From a virus: a stretch of DNA of 64,000 nt. A program made the position numbers and the translations under genes. Numbering within the stretch: position 1 is the first letter of the stretch; each line of letters opens with the position of its first letter. The notes below the pieces were generated by a model. It saw nothing but the letters and a program-made list of their open reading frames with translations. It did not search any database and was not told the origin of the DNA. The stretch lies in the IMG/VR virus record IMGVR_UViG_3300031576_000013, positions 30,809 to 94,808 of that record; one strand, 5' to 3'. Shown piece by piece: positions 59,264 through 64,000 of the stretch.

Positions 59264-59481
59264 TTGGTGACTCCACGGATCGCCGCTTTCAACGTGTCGA
59301 TCAACGAGTCTTCGTCGCTCAGCCACTTTAGCCGTAGTGTGCCGTCGTCAGATTTGGACAGCCGTACCCTCTTGGTGCCTGCGGGAACACCGCCGAGAGT
59401 CTATTCGTGCGAGTACGTCTCCGACATCTCGACGCCGTCGAAGAACACCCGTATCTTTGGGTCTTCCTGTTTGTCTTTCAT
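59260..59481 (-). pseudogene. 73-codon gene interrupted by an in-frame amber stop at codon 27
   Basis: The frame starts at an ATG (59481) with an AAAGGTGG ribosome site and overlaps its neighbours by 4 nt at both ends. It reads ...MSETYSHE, TAG (59403-59401), then TLGGVPAGTKRVRLSKSDDG and on to LKAAIRGVTK. Both halves look coding and share one frame, so this is a nonsense-interrupted or read-through gene, not two genes. CAG to TAG is the simplest change. TAG ends other genes here, so it is not generally reassigned. Confidence 0.65.
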
Positions 59482-59528
59482 GCGCCACCTTTCGGCTTCA
59501 CGGTCACCGTCTTGATGCGAGTGCTCAC
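59478..59528 (-). CDS. 16-aa coupled micro-ORF
   Basis: GTG start overlapping the upstream TGA (GTGA), ending at an ATGA with the next gene: MSTRIKTVTVKPKGGA. Its 3' end carries the AAAGGTGG ribosome site of the next gene. It may exist mainly to pass ribosomes along. Confidence 0.45.
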   Translation of the reverse strand: MSTRIKTVTVKPKGGA

Positions 59529-59758
59529 GCGTCACCAAGCGCATCGTGCGCCATGACCACCGGGCACTTCAGGGTGTGGCCGCCGCGCCCTCCGCAGGCG
59601 CGGCACACCTGCCCCGGCTCGACATGGATGTCACCGGTCAAGGAAATCCGGTACAGGGCGGCGCGCAGGCGACCTATCTCGTCGCCCATGCACGCTTGAC
59701 ACAGGTGCGGTCGCTTGCTGTAGAGGTAGCCGTGTGGGCAGTCGCGCGTGGCGGTCAT
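59525..59758 (-). CDS. Zinc-ribbon mini-protein
   Basis: 77 aa with two Cys knuckle pairs: a DCPHG...LCQAC site and a VCRACGGRGGHTLKCPV site typical of DnaJ-like or rubredoxin-like knuckles. Coupled by ATGA upstream and GTGA downstream. Confidence 0.72.
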   Translation of the reverse strand: MTATRDCPHGYLYSKRPHLCQACMGDEIGRLRAALYRISLTGDIHVEPGQVCRACGGRGGHTLKCPVVMAHDALGDA

Positions 59759-59976
59759 TTCGTGCCCTTCCGATTCAAAGCATCCACCACAAGCTGCAAA
59801 GCACGACAAGCTGGAAACTGGTACTTCCCGCCGCCCCGGCCGCAGACACAGGAACTAGCTACCTGCATACCGCCACTAGGATGCGCACCCCTCACCAGCT
59901 CCATTAACACCTCCAAATCCCCCAAATCGGAATCGGATTTTACCAAATCTCTTAACACTCTTGGAACATAGGTCAT
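59755..59976 (-). CDS. Small hypothetical protein with Cys pair
   Basis: 73 aa. Helical N-terminus (MTYVPRVLRDLVKSDSDLG), then SSCVCGRGGGKYQFPAC, then a C-terminal helix. Coupled by ATGA at both ends. No family recognised. The DNA of the first 40 codons is AT-richer than the rest of the chain. Confidence 0.65.
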   Translation of the reverse strand: MTYVPRVLRDLVKSDSDLGDLEVLMELVRGAHPSGGMQVASSCVCGRGGGKYQFPACRALQLVVDALNRKGTK

Positions 59977-60047
59977 CGCGCGCCCTTCCGGTGCTCGCCG
60001 CGGCGGGGTGCGCCGCCCACCTTCGCTTCAAGCTCGGCGCGGGTCAT
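59973..60047 (-). CDS. 24-aa coupled micro-ORF
   Basis: MTRAELEAKVGGAPRRGEHR followed by four residues; basic. ATGA overlaps at both ends. Too short for a family call; coding status rests on the unbroken 4-nt-overlap chain. Confidence 0.4.
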   Translation of the reverse strand: MTRAELEAKVGGAPRRGEHRKGAR

Positions 60048-60271
60048 GCGTGCTTGAGCGCCTTTTCCAGCGCTTCCTCCGCAGTCCAGCCGGACCACCA
60101 TCGTCGTTGACGCCCCACCTTCGCGCACCAGATGCGCCCGACGTTCGCGCGGTCGATGACCTTGCGCATGGAGATGCCGGCCGATATGGCGTCCGGCCAG
60201 TAGGTCGTCGCGCTGAACTTCTGCACCCACACCGAATGATGCTCCCTGGCAGCAAGCTCGAATGGGCTCAT
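60044..60271 (-). CDS. Hypothetical protein, 75 aa
   Basis: Starts at ATG 60271, overlapping the upstream TGA. SPFELAAREHHSVWVQKFSA, then VIDRANVGRIWCAKVGRQRR, ending in TAEEALEKALKHA. Small alpha/beta DNA-mimic-like or ligand-binding size; no family recognised. ATGA overlap downstream. Confidence 0.65.
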   Translation of the reverse strand: MSPFELAAREHHSVWVQKFSATTYWPDAISAGISMRKVIDRANVGRIWCAKVGRQRRWWSGWTAEEALEKALKHA

Positions 60272-60393
60272 GCTACGCTCACTTTCGCCATGACCTCCCC
60301 AGCGCGGTCGGTCATCATGCAGTCCACGCACGCGAAGTCCTTGTTGCTGGGGCCAACGTGGTCACCGCAGCGGCAAACACAGCCGTTGATCAC
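60268..60393 (-). CDS. 41-aa zinc-knuckle micro-protein
   Basis: GTG start overlapping the upstream TGA (GTGA). Contains CVCRCGDHVG and CVDC, giving a four-Cys site. ATGA overlap with the next gene. Confidence 0.6.
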   Translation of the reverse strand: MINGCVCRCGDHVGPSNKDFACVDCMMTDRAGEVMAKVSVA

Positions 60394-60755
60394 CGCAGGG
60401 GCTCCTTCGGCAAGAATGCTTGCCACGCACGATGATCGATGCTCGTGGCGATTCGCATACGAATATCAGCGGCGAACGCACCGGCCATTTCCATGCCTGG
60501 TAGATCAACGGTAGCGGAGGCTTCCTCGCGCAGCATCGCAGCAATCGCCTCGGCGGCTTCCTTGCGGCCCTCCTCACGTACCTGATAAGAATCAGGAGGT
60601 GGTTTTGCCCATCCAATAGCGGATCGCTGTAACTCGTCCAAATCCCCGGTCGCCATGACCGCCACGCGATCGCCAGGCGTGAAGTCGCCGCCGGTCCATC
60701 GTGCGAAATAGCCAAGAGGACCATCTTTACTTACCGTTGCATCAATGCGTTTCAT
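60390..60755 (-). CDS. Hypothetical protein, 121 aa
   Basis: Starts at the ATG at 60755, with AAGGGAG upstream. Beta-rich first half (DGPLGYFARWTGGDFTPGDR, then VAVMATGDLDEL) and helical second half (GRKEAAEAIAAMLREEA). No family recognised. Coupled at both ends. Confidence 0.65.
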   Translation of the reverse strand: MKRIDATVSKDGPLGYFARWTGGDFTPGDRVAVMATGDLDELQRSAIGWAKPPPDSYQVREEGRKEAAEAIAAMLREEASATVDLPGMEMAGAFAADIRMRIATSIDHRAWQAFLPKEPLR

Positions 60756-60775
60756 GTGGCATCTCCCTTCGTCAT
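60752..60775 (-). CDS. 7-codon coupled micro-ORF (MTKGDAT)
   Basis: Lies between the TGA of the lysozyme-like gene (ATGA at 60775-60772) and the ATG of the 121-aa gene (ATGA at 60755-60752). It contains that gene's AAGGGAG site. Likely only a ribosome relay, if translated. Confidence 0.3.
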   Translation of the reverse strand: MTKGDAT

Positions 60776-61178
60776 CGCAGCACCATCGTCGCATACGCGC
60801 TCGGTCCACAGCGGTGCCCACGGTATCGGCTCAGGGCGCCCTCGACGGTCCCGCACAGGCGCAGCGCGCGGCGCAAAAGCAGCACACCGCAGGCCACGTT
60901 TCCTGCCGTGGTCCTGATGTCGATGTCGCGGCACCACCGGGCCGGGTCGGCGGTGGGCGTGGGCATGAGCCCCATAACACCGAAGGCCCCCGTGCGCGGG
61001 TTCACGGCGTCTGGCCTGTAGCTCGACTCGTGCCACGCGACGGCAGCGACCAGCGCGGCATCGGCGCCGGCTTCCTCGGCGAGCACAGGAGCCAGCGCCT
61101 CGGCGCGGGTGCGGCACGGCCTCCGGCAGTCGGGGCCGGCGAGTTCGATAAGTAGGGAATGGCCGCGATGAGAGTCAC
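60772..61178 (-). pseudogene. Lysozyme-like transglycosylase gene with a frameshift near its start
   Basis: The frame ending at 60772 carries an SLT/lysozyme-like domain: AEALAPVLAEEAG, ALVAAVAWHESSYRPDAVNP with the catalytic Glu, GAFGVMGLMPTPTADP, and a final LSRYRGH. It is open back to 61185 but lacks a start there. The GTG overlapping the HNH stop (GTGA at 61178-61175) begins MTLIAAIP in another frame. A -1 shift at CCC gives MTLIAAIP joined to LLIELAGPDC and the full domain. So it is either a frameshifted gene, a sequencing error, or a frameshift-expressed gene. A GTG at 61086 would give a 104-aa form. Confidence 0.6.
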
Positions 61179-61696
61179 CGAAGCCTCAAAGGAGTGTGCA
61201 GTGTTTTCTCTACAGACCAGCCGGCGCGCCGACGACCGCGCAAGGTGCCATATTTAATACCGAGTCGGCCGGCGGCTTCCCGTAGAGATACGCGGTGTCC
61301 CTCCATGATTATACCAAGGGACCGGCGCGTGTTGAGCAGTTGCTCGCTTTGCGAAGCCCAGCGACAGTTTGCAGGATCATAGGGGCCATCATTATTTCTG
61401 CGCTCCAGTGTTAAGCCCAATGGTCGTGGCCCCATATCTGCCAGGAAATTAGCGAATGCCAACCAACGTTCGCAAACCGTGATCCCACGTCCGCCATAAT
61501 ACCAATAGCGCGAATTGGCGGGATTGGTGCAACGTTGCACCATAGCACTCCACAAGCGATATTCCTTGGTGTGGGACGCGTTGTGACTGAGACTCGTGTA
61601 TGCGCCACACGCGCGGCTACAAAAGACGCGCTCACCGCTGCCGTGTTTGCGGCGCTGAAATGCCGCGCCACAGTAGCTACACGTAAAGTGGTACAT
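61175..61696 (-). CDS. HNH endonuclease with N-terminal zinc ribbon and C-terminal DNA-binding domain
   Basis: 173 aa. CSYCGAAF...FCSRACGA zinc ribbon, then YRLWSAMVQRCTNPANSRYW, YYGGRGITVCERW, LTLERRNNDGPYDPANCRWA (HNH core of the phage AP2/HNH type), and a NUMOD-like C-terminus (SLREAAGRLGIKYGTLRGRR). AAAAGGA precedes the ATG. It overlaps the 20-codon ORF upstream and lies next to the frameshifted lysozyme-like gene; a mobile insertion in the chain. Confidence 0.85.
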   Translation of the reverse strand: MYHFTCSYCGAAFQRRKHGSGERVFCSRACGAYTSLSHNASHTKEYRLWSAMVQRCTNPANSRYWYYGGRGITVCERWLAFANFLADMGPRPLGLTLERRNNDGPYDPANCRWASQSEQLLNTRRSLGIIMEGHRVSLREAAGRLGIKYGTLRGRRRAGWSVEKTLHTPLRLR

Positions 61697-61739
61697 CCGA
61701 TGTCCTTTTGATGGCGGCGGCGAGCAGAGCGGCGGTCAT
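61677..61739 (-). CDS. 20-aa coupled micro-ORF (MTAALLAAAIKR...)
   Basis: ATG overlaps the DUF1643 stop (ATGA at 61739-61736). The peptide is hydrophobic at its start, and its second half overlaps the HNH gene start. It may be the 5' remnant of a gene cut by the HNH insertion. Confidence 0.4.
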   Translation of the reverse strand: MTAALLAAAIKRTSDVPLYV

Positions 61740-62383
61740 GGATTCCTGTGCAGAGCAACGACTTCCTGCGAGCCGCGCACCATCAGTGGGTGGCGGGGCT
61801 CGCCGTGCTTCGTGACGCCAAGGCACCAGGTGCCGCTCCTGACCCGCGCCAACCGTCGCACATGCCTGGCCGCGCGGTCCAACTCCGGCCGGATGCCGGC
61901 ACCCCACGCGAGCACGACGCGCGAGCACAGGTCGAATAGCGTGTCCAGCGCGTCTGCCTGCTCCTGCGACCATGCGCATGCGTAGGCGTAATCCCAGTCG
62001 AGCTTCTTCGGTTCCGTACCGCGCAGCGGTGTGAGGTTACCGACGATGACGCCACTCGCGCCCTCTGTCAGCCCGAAGCCACAGCACCGCCTCACCGTCG
62101 GGTCGTTCGTGGTCGCGCCCGCTTTCGATGGGTTGAGCATGCAGAACCCGAGCGGCTTCCTCTCGTCGATTACCAACGGATTGAATGCACGCCAGAGCAG
62201 ATAACGCTGTCGCCCATCCGGGCTCTCCCACGCCCCCGAGTGAGCACCGAGCCGCTCCCACCATTGGCCGCTGAGACACGGGCAGCCGGTGCAACATGGA
62301 TTTGGCACGTGGACCCTGAAGCACACTTCGCACTGGTGGTCCCACGGGTATAGGACGGAGCGGCTGCTGACGACAGCGGTCAT
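61736..62383 (-). CDS. DUF1643-family protein
   Basis: 215 aa. An N-terminal Cys cluster (CEVCFRV and PCCTGCPC) precedes a clear DUF1643 pattern: LGFCMLNPSKAGATTNDPTV shortened, RRCCGFGLTEGASGVIVGNL, VVLAWGAG, and CLGVTKHGEPRHPL. DUF1643 proteins are frequent in phages; their biochemical role is not established. Start overlaps the upstream TAA by one base (TAATG). Confidence 0.82.
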   Translation of the reverse strand: MTAVVSSRSVLYPWDHQCEVCFRVHVPNPCCTGCPCLSGQWWERLGAHSGAWESPDGRQRYLLWRAFNPLVIDERKPLGFCMLNPSKAGATTNDPTVRRCCGFGLTEGASGVIVGNLTPLRGTEPKKLDWDYAYACAWSQEQADALDTLFDLCSRVVLAWGAGIRPELDRAARHVRRLARVRSGTWCLGVTKHGEPRHPLMVRGSQEVVALHRNP

Positions 62384-62691
62384 TAGGAAGCCTTCTTCAG
62401 AGTATTTTGAATCATCGGCACCGTGTCTATGTACTCGCTAGAGGCCAGGATCTTTCCCGGGAGTGCACCGAGCGCGCGGTTTGGGTTCAGGTGGATACGG
62501 AGGTTGTCTCGGTCACCGGATTTGCACACCGAGAGAAGTCTCTGGCCCTCGGGGGAGAAGCACTCCCACGGGTCTCCGGTGGGGATGTCGCCCTCGGTGG
62601 TTATGATGATATCGGTGGTGTCGCAGTTGGTCACGGTCTCGAATTCCCTCGGGATGGTCACGGTTTGTCCGGCTCGGGTTGTGATTTCTAT
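62383..62691 (-). CDS. Hypothetical protein, possible ATA start
   Basis: About 102 aa: EITTRAGQTVTIPREFETV, then TDIIITTEGD and HLNPNRALGALPGKIL. A strong AAAAAAGGAG sits 6 nt before an in-frame ATA at 62691-62689. The nearest in-frame canonical start is a GTG at 62724 with no ribosome site. The annotation uses the ATA tentatively; a 113-aa form from 62724 is the alternative. No family recognised. Confidence 0.55.
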   Translation of the reverse strand: MEITTRAGQTVTIPREFETVTNCDTTDIIITTEGDIPTGDPWECFSPEGQRLLSVCKSGDRDNLRIHLNPNRALGALPGKILASSEYIDTVPMIQNTLKKAS

Positions 62692-62724
62692 TTGGGTCTC
62701 CTTTTTTGTGTTTGAAGGGGTCAC

Positions 62725-62856
62725 ACTGATAGGTCGGAATACACCGATTCTCTGTTGGCTTCACCAACTTGTCATTACGCAGTGTGCAATTCACAGCACA
62801 CTAGTCAGCTCCACCAGCTACACACACACACACACACACACACACAACGATTTCCT
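62725..62856. other. Non-coding gap in the micro-gene chain
   Basis: 132 nt without a supported gene between the hydrophobic 25-aa peptide and the 102-aa gene. It holds a (CA)13 tract at 62821-62846. A weak minus-strand promoter is possible (TTGGTG, 18 nt, TGTATT). No terminator stem is clear. Confidence 0.5.
62821..62846. repeat. (CA)13 dinucleotide microsatellite
   Basis: Thirteen uninterrupted CA units on the plus strand (TG on the transcribed minus strand), unusual in phage DNA and prone to length change. Confidence 0.95.
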
Positions 62857-62934
62857 TTACACCCTGGGGTACGCAATGACTCCATGGAACACGAGTGCGA
62901 TGCAGGCTGTGACGAGTAGCGTGAAGATTTCCAT
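62857..62934 (-). CDS. 25-aa hydrophobic membrane peptide
   Basis: ATG directly after the upstream TAG, with AGGAG 6 nt upstream inside the preceding ORF. The peptide begins MEIFTLLVTACIALVFHG, a single transmembrane helix, and ends with a short polar tail. Could be a small membrane-acting phage peptide. Confidence 0.55.
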   Translation of the reverse strand: MEIFTLLVTACIALVFHGVIAYPRV

Positions 62935-62970
62935 CTAGTTCTCCTGGTTCTTGTGAGGTTGATTCCTCAT
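62935..62970 (-). CDS. 11-aa coupled micro-ORF (MRNQPHKNQEN)
   Basis: ATGA overlap with the upstream ORF; its last codons encode the AGGAG site for the hydrophobic peptide. Probably a ribosome relay. Confidence 0.35.
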   Translation of the reverse strand: MRNQPHKNQEN

Positions 62971-63014
62971 ACCAAGAGGTCGGGCGACACGGCGAGTAGG
63001 GCGGCGAGAGTCAT
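62967..63014 (-). CDS. 15-aa coupled micro-ORF (MTLAALLAVSPDLLV)
   Basis: ATGA overlaps at both ends. Its start resembles those of the 20-aa ORF at 61739 and the lysozyme-like gene at 61178 (MT(L/A)xA...), a recurrent opening in this chain. Confidence 0.4.
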   Translation of the reverse strand: MTLAALLAVSPDLLV

Positions 63015-63202
63015 TGTGCTTTGTCGTCGATTTCGCGATCGCGTTCTGCGTGATGTAACCGTCCCGCCAACTGTTTGGCAGCAATCGAACCCGTCCGACC
63101 GCTGCGGCTCTTGTGCTTCGGCTTCGCCGTGGGTCCGTGCCGCAGAATCGCGCGCGTTGCACGGCGTATTCGTCGCGTTCGCGACTTGTGCCTGCGTTTC
63201 AT
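63011..63202 (-). CDS. Small very basic protein
   Basis: 63 aa with more than a third Arg/Lys/His (MKRRHKSRTRRIRRATRAIL). Probably nucleic-acid binding. ATGA overlaps on both sides. Confidence 0.6.
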   Translation of the reverse strand: MKRRHKSRTRRIRRATRAILRHGPTAKPKHKSRSGRTGSIAAKQLAGRLHHAERDREIDDKAQ

Positions 63203-63960
63203 TGTGAGCCCTCCTCCATCGCGGATGCCGGTGAGTCTTCCGCAGCAGCTACCCGCGCCTCCGCCTGGGACGGCAGAAGCCCGACCACTGGCGCCTCTCC
63301 TCCTCCCCCGTTTTCCGACCTTGTGACCGCGGCTTCCAGTGCATCGAGTACGACGTCAGCGACTCGATCTGCCGCCCCTGCCGCCCTTGCCGCCTCTGCC
63401 GCCCCTGCCGCCCATGCCGCCTCTGCCGCCCATGCCGCCCTTGCCGCCTCTGCCGCCCCTGCCGCCCATGCCGCCCTTGCCGCCTCTGCCGCCCCTGCCG
63501 CCTCTGCTGCTGCTCGTCTCCATTCGTCTTGGCTCACTACGGCGCCCGCCGCCGAGCGGTCGAACAACCCCACCATCGCGTCCAGAGCATCCCGACATCC
63601 CCACTCGTCGGGTTCTTCTCGGCGGGCAACGCGCATGATCGCTGCACCCACAATGAATCCGGCGCGCCGCCATGCCTCAACGTCGAGCGCGTGCCACCGG
63701 CGCACCACGCCAGCGTAGCGTAGGACCACCTCGGGCCAATGCGCATCGCTCGGGTTGTCGTCGATCCACACGGTCAATTGCGCCATCCACTGTGGCATGA
63801 CTTCCGCTGGGCACGCCGCCGCGCTCTGTGCTACGCCCGCCTCGGGTGACAGCGCCGCCAAGAGGCACGCTCTCTCCTGCCCATCCATCCATCGGCGCCG
63901 CAACAATCGATTTTCAGCGATCATGGTATCCAGGTTTGACACTCGATCTTCCAGGTTCAT
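63199..63960 (-). CDS. Ala-rich protein with tripeptide repeats
   Basis: 253 aa. The N-terminal half is an ordinary helical domain (QERACLLAALSPEAG, WIDDNPSDAHWPEVVLRYAG, AMRDAL-like segments). Residues about 148-196 are tripeptide repeats (E/G/R/W)AA encoded by a 9-bp tandem repeat. Similar Ala/Trp/Arg-rich proteins are common in phages and function is unknown. AAGGAGG precedes the ATG, which overlaps the upstream TGA. Confidence 0.7.
   Translation of the reverse strand: MNLEDRVSNLDTMIAENRLLRRRWMDGQERACLLAALSPEAGVAQSAAACPAEVMPQWMAQLTVWIDDNPSDAHWPEVVLRYAGVVRRWHALDVEAWRRAGFIVGAAIMRVARREEPDEWGCRDALDAMVGLFDRSAAGAVVSQDEWRRAAAEAAGAAEAARAAWAAGAAEAARAAWAAEAAWAAGAAEAARAAGAADRVADVVLDALEAAVTRSENGGGGEAPVVGLLPSQAEARVAAAEDSPASAMEEGSQ
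63371..63505. repeat. 9-bp tandem repeat, 15 units
   Basis: Fifteen head-to-tail units of GCCGCC(C/T)NT on the plus strand, grouped into higher-order sets of three to five units. It lies inside the Ala-rich gene and keeps its frame. Confidence 0.9.
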
Positions 63961-64000
63961 TTTTCCTCCTTACCCACAGCCATTTCACGCGTGACGGCGC
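63957..64000 (-). CDS. Partial CDS, 3' end only, at the right edge
   Basis: The last 13 codons of a frame open to the edge (AVTREMAVGKEEK, stop). Its TGA overlaps the ATG of the next gene (ATGA at 63960-63957), continuing the coupled chain beyond the window. Confidence 0.5.
   Translation of the reverse strand, partial: AVTREMAVGKEEK

Noticed and set aside
59260-59481. Genome-wide reassignment of TAG to an amino acid
   Set aside because: Other well-supported genes here end at TAG (for example the chaperone at 2665 and the HTH gene at 54632), and large genes have no internal TAG.
61140-61740. Group I intron carrying the HNH gene inside the lysozyme-like gene
   Set aside because: The endonuclease frame fills nearly all of the insert, leaving too little sequence for an intron core, and the flanking frames do not join cleanly.
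1-64000. tRNA genes
   Set aside because: No convincing cloverleaf with a TTCGANT-type T-arm and CCA end was recognised by eye. A tRNA search program would be needed to exclude a diverged one.

Overview
The window is part of the genome of a large tailed dsDNA phage with a contractile tail (myovirus type). It carries a tail sheath, two gp19-like tube proteins, a tape measure, an HK97-fold capsid protein, a portal and both terminase subunits. No integrase, repressor, tRNA or CRISPR array was recognised. The host cannot be named from the sequence. The start of the conventional promoters and ribosome-binding sites suggests an ordinary bacterial sigma-70-type host.

Layout. (1) 1-22533, minus strand: head and tail module. 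Read in transcription order it holds a small protein, portal, zinc-ribbon protein, a 1514-aa maturation-protease/ligase fusion, scaffold, capsid, decoration-like proteins, a terminator at about 12.23 kb, connector and completion proteins, sheath, an inserted HNH endonuclease, two tube proteins, a tail-assembly chaperone with a -1 frameshift site, the tape measure, and a partial gene at the left edge. (2) 22614-35665, plus strand: tail fibres and receptor-binding modules, then small membrane proteins and an M15-type endolysin. (3) 35642-54934, mostly minus strand: replication and recombination. It holds a PrimPol, DNA polymerase I, a family-4 uracil-DNA glycosylase, a DUF669-like protein, a RecA-fold ATPase, a Cas4/AddB-like nuclease, SNF2, UvrD-like and SF2 helicases, and a DnaB-type helicase on the plus strand. 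Five of these genes are each interrupted by a different intein. (4) 55026-57492, plus strand: terminase small and large subunits, divergent from region 3 across two near-consensus promoters whose expected transcription starts fall on the start codons. (5) 57472-64000, minus strand: small genes. From 63960 down to 58940 they form a chain of tiny, often Cys-rich reading frames, most joined by 4-nt stop/start overlaps (ATGA or GTGA). The chain has one amber-interrupted gene, one frameshifted lysozyme-like gene, an HNH endonuclease and a DUF1643 protein.

Points that stand out: five inteins in one replication module, one with the class 3 signature; a glycosylase whose last conserved motif lies on the next gene's polypeptide, at the N-terminus of the polymerase; a 1514-aa protein joining nucleotidyltransferase-like, LigD phosphoesterase-like, ATP-dependent DNA ligase and XkdF-like prohead protease segments; and a dispersed approximately 19-bp repeat (consensus GGGGAACCCAGAAGAGGGG) at ten places, often at gene starts and, in all seven sense coding copies, read in the same frame as (N/I)PE(E/G/Q).

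All calls rest on reading the sequence and on knowledge of protein families. No database search was run.
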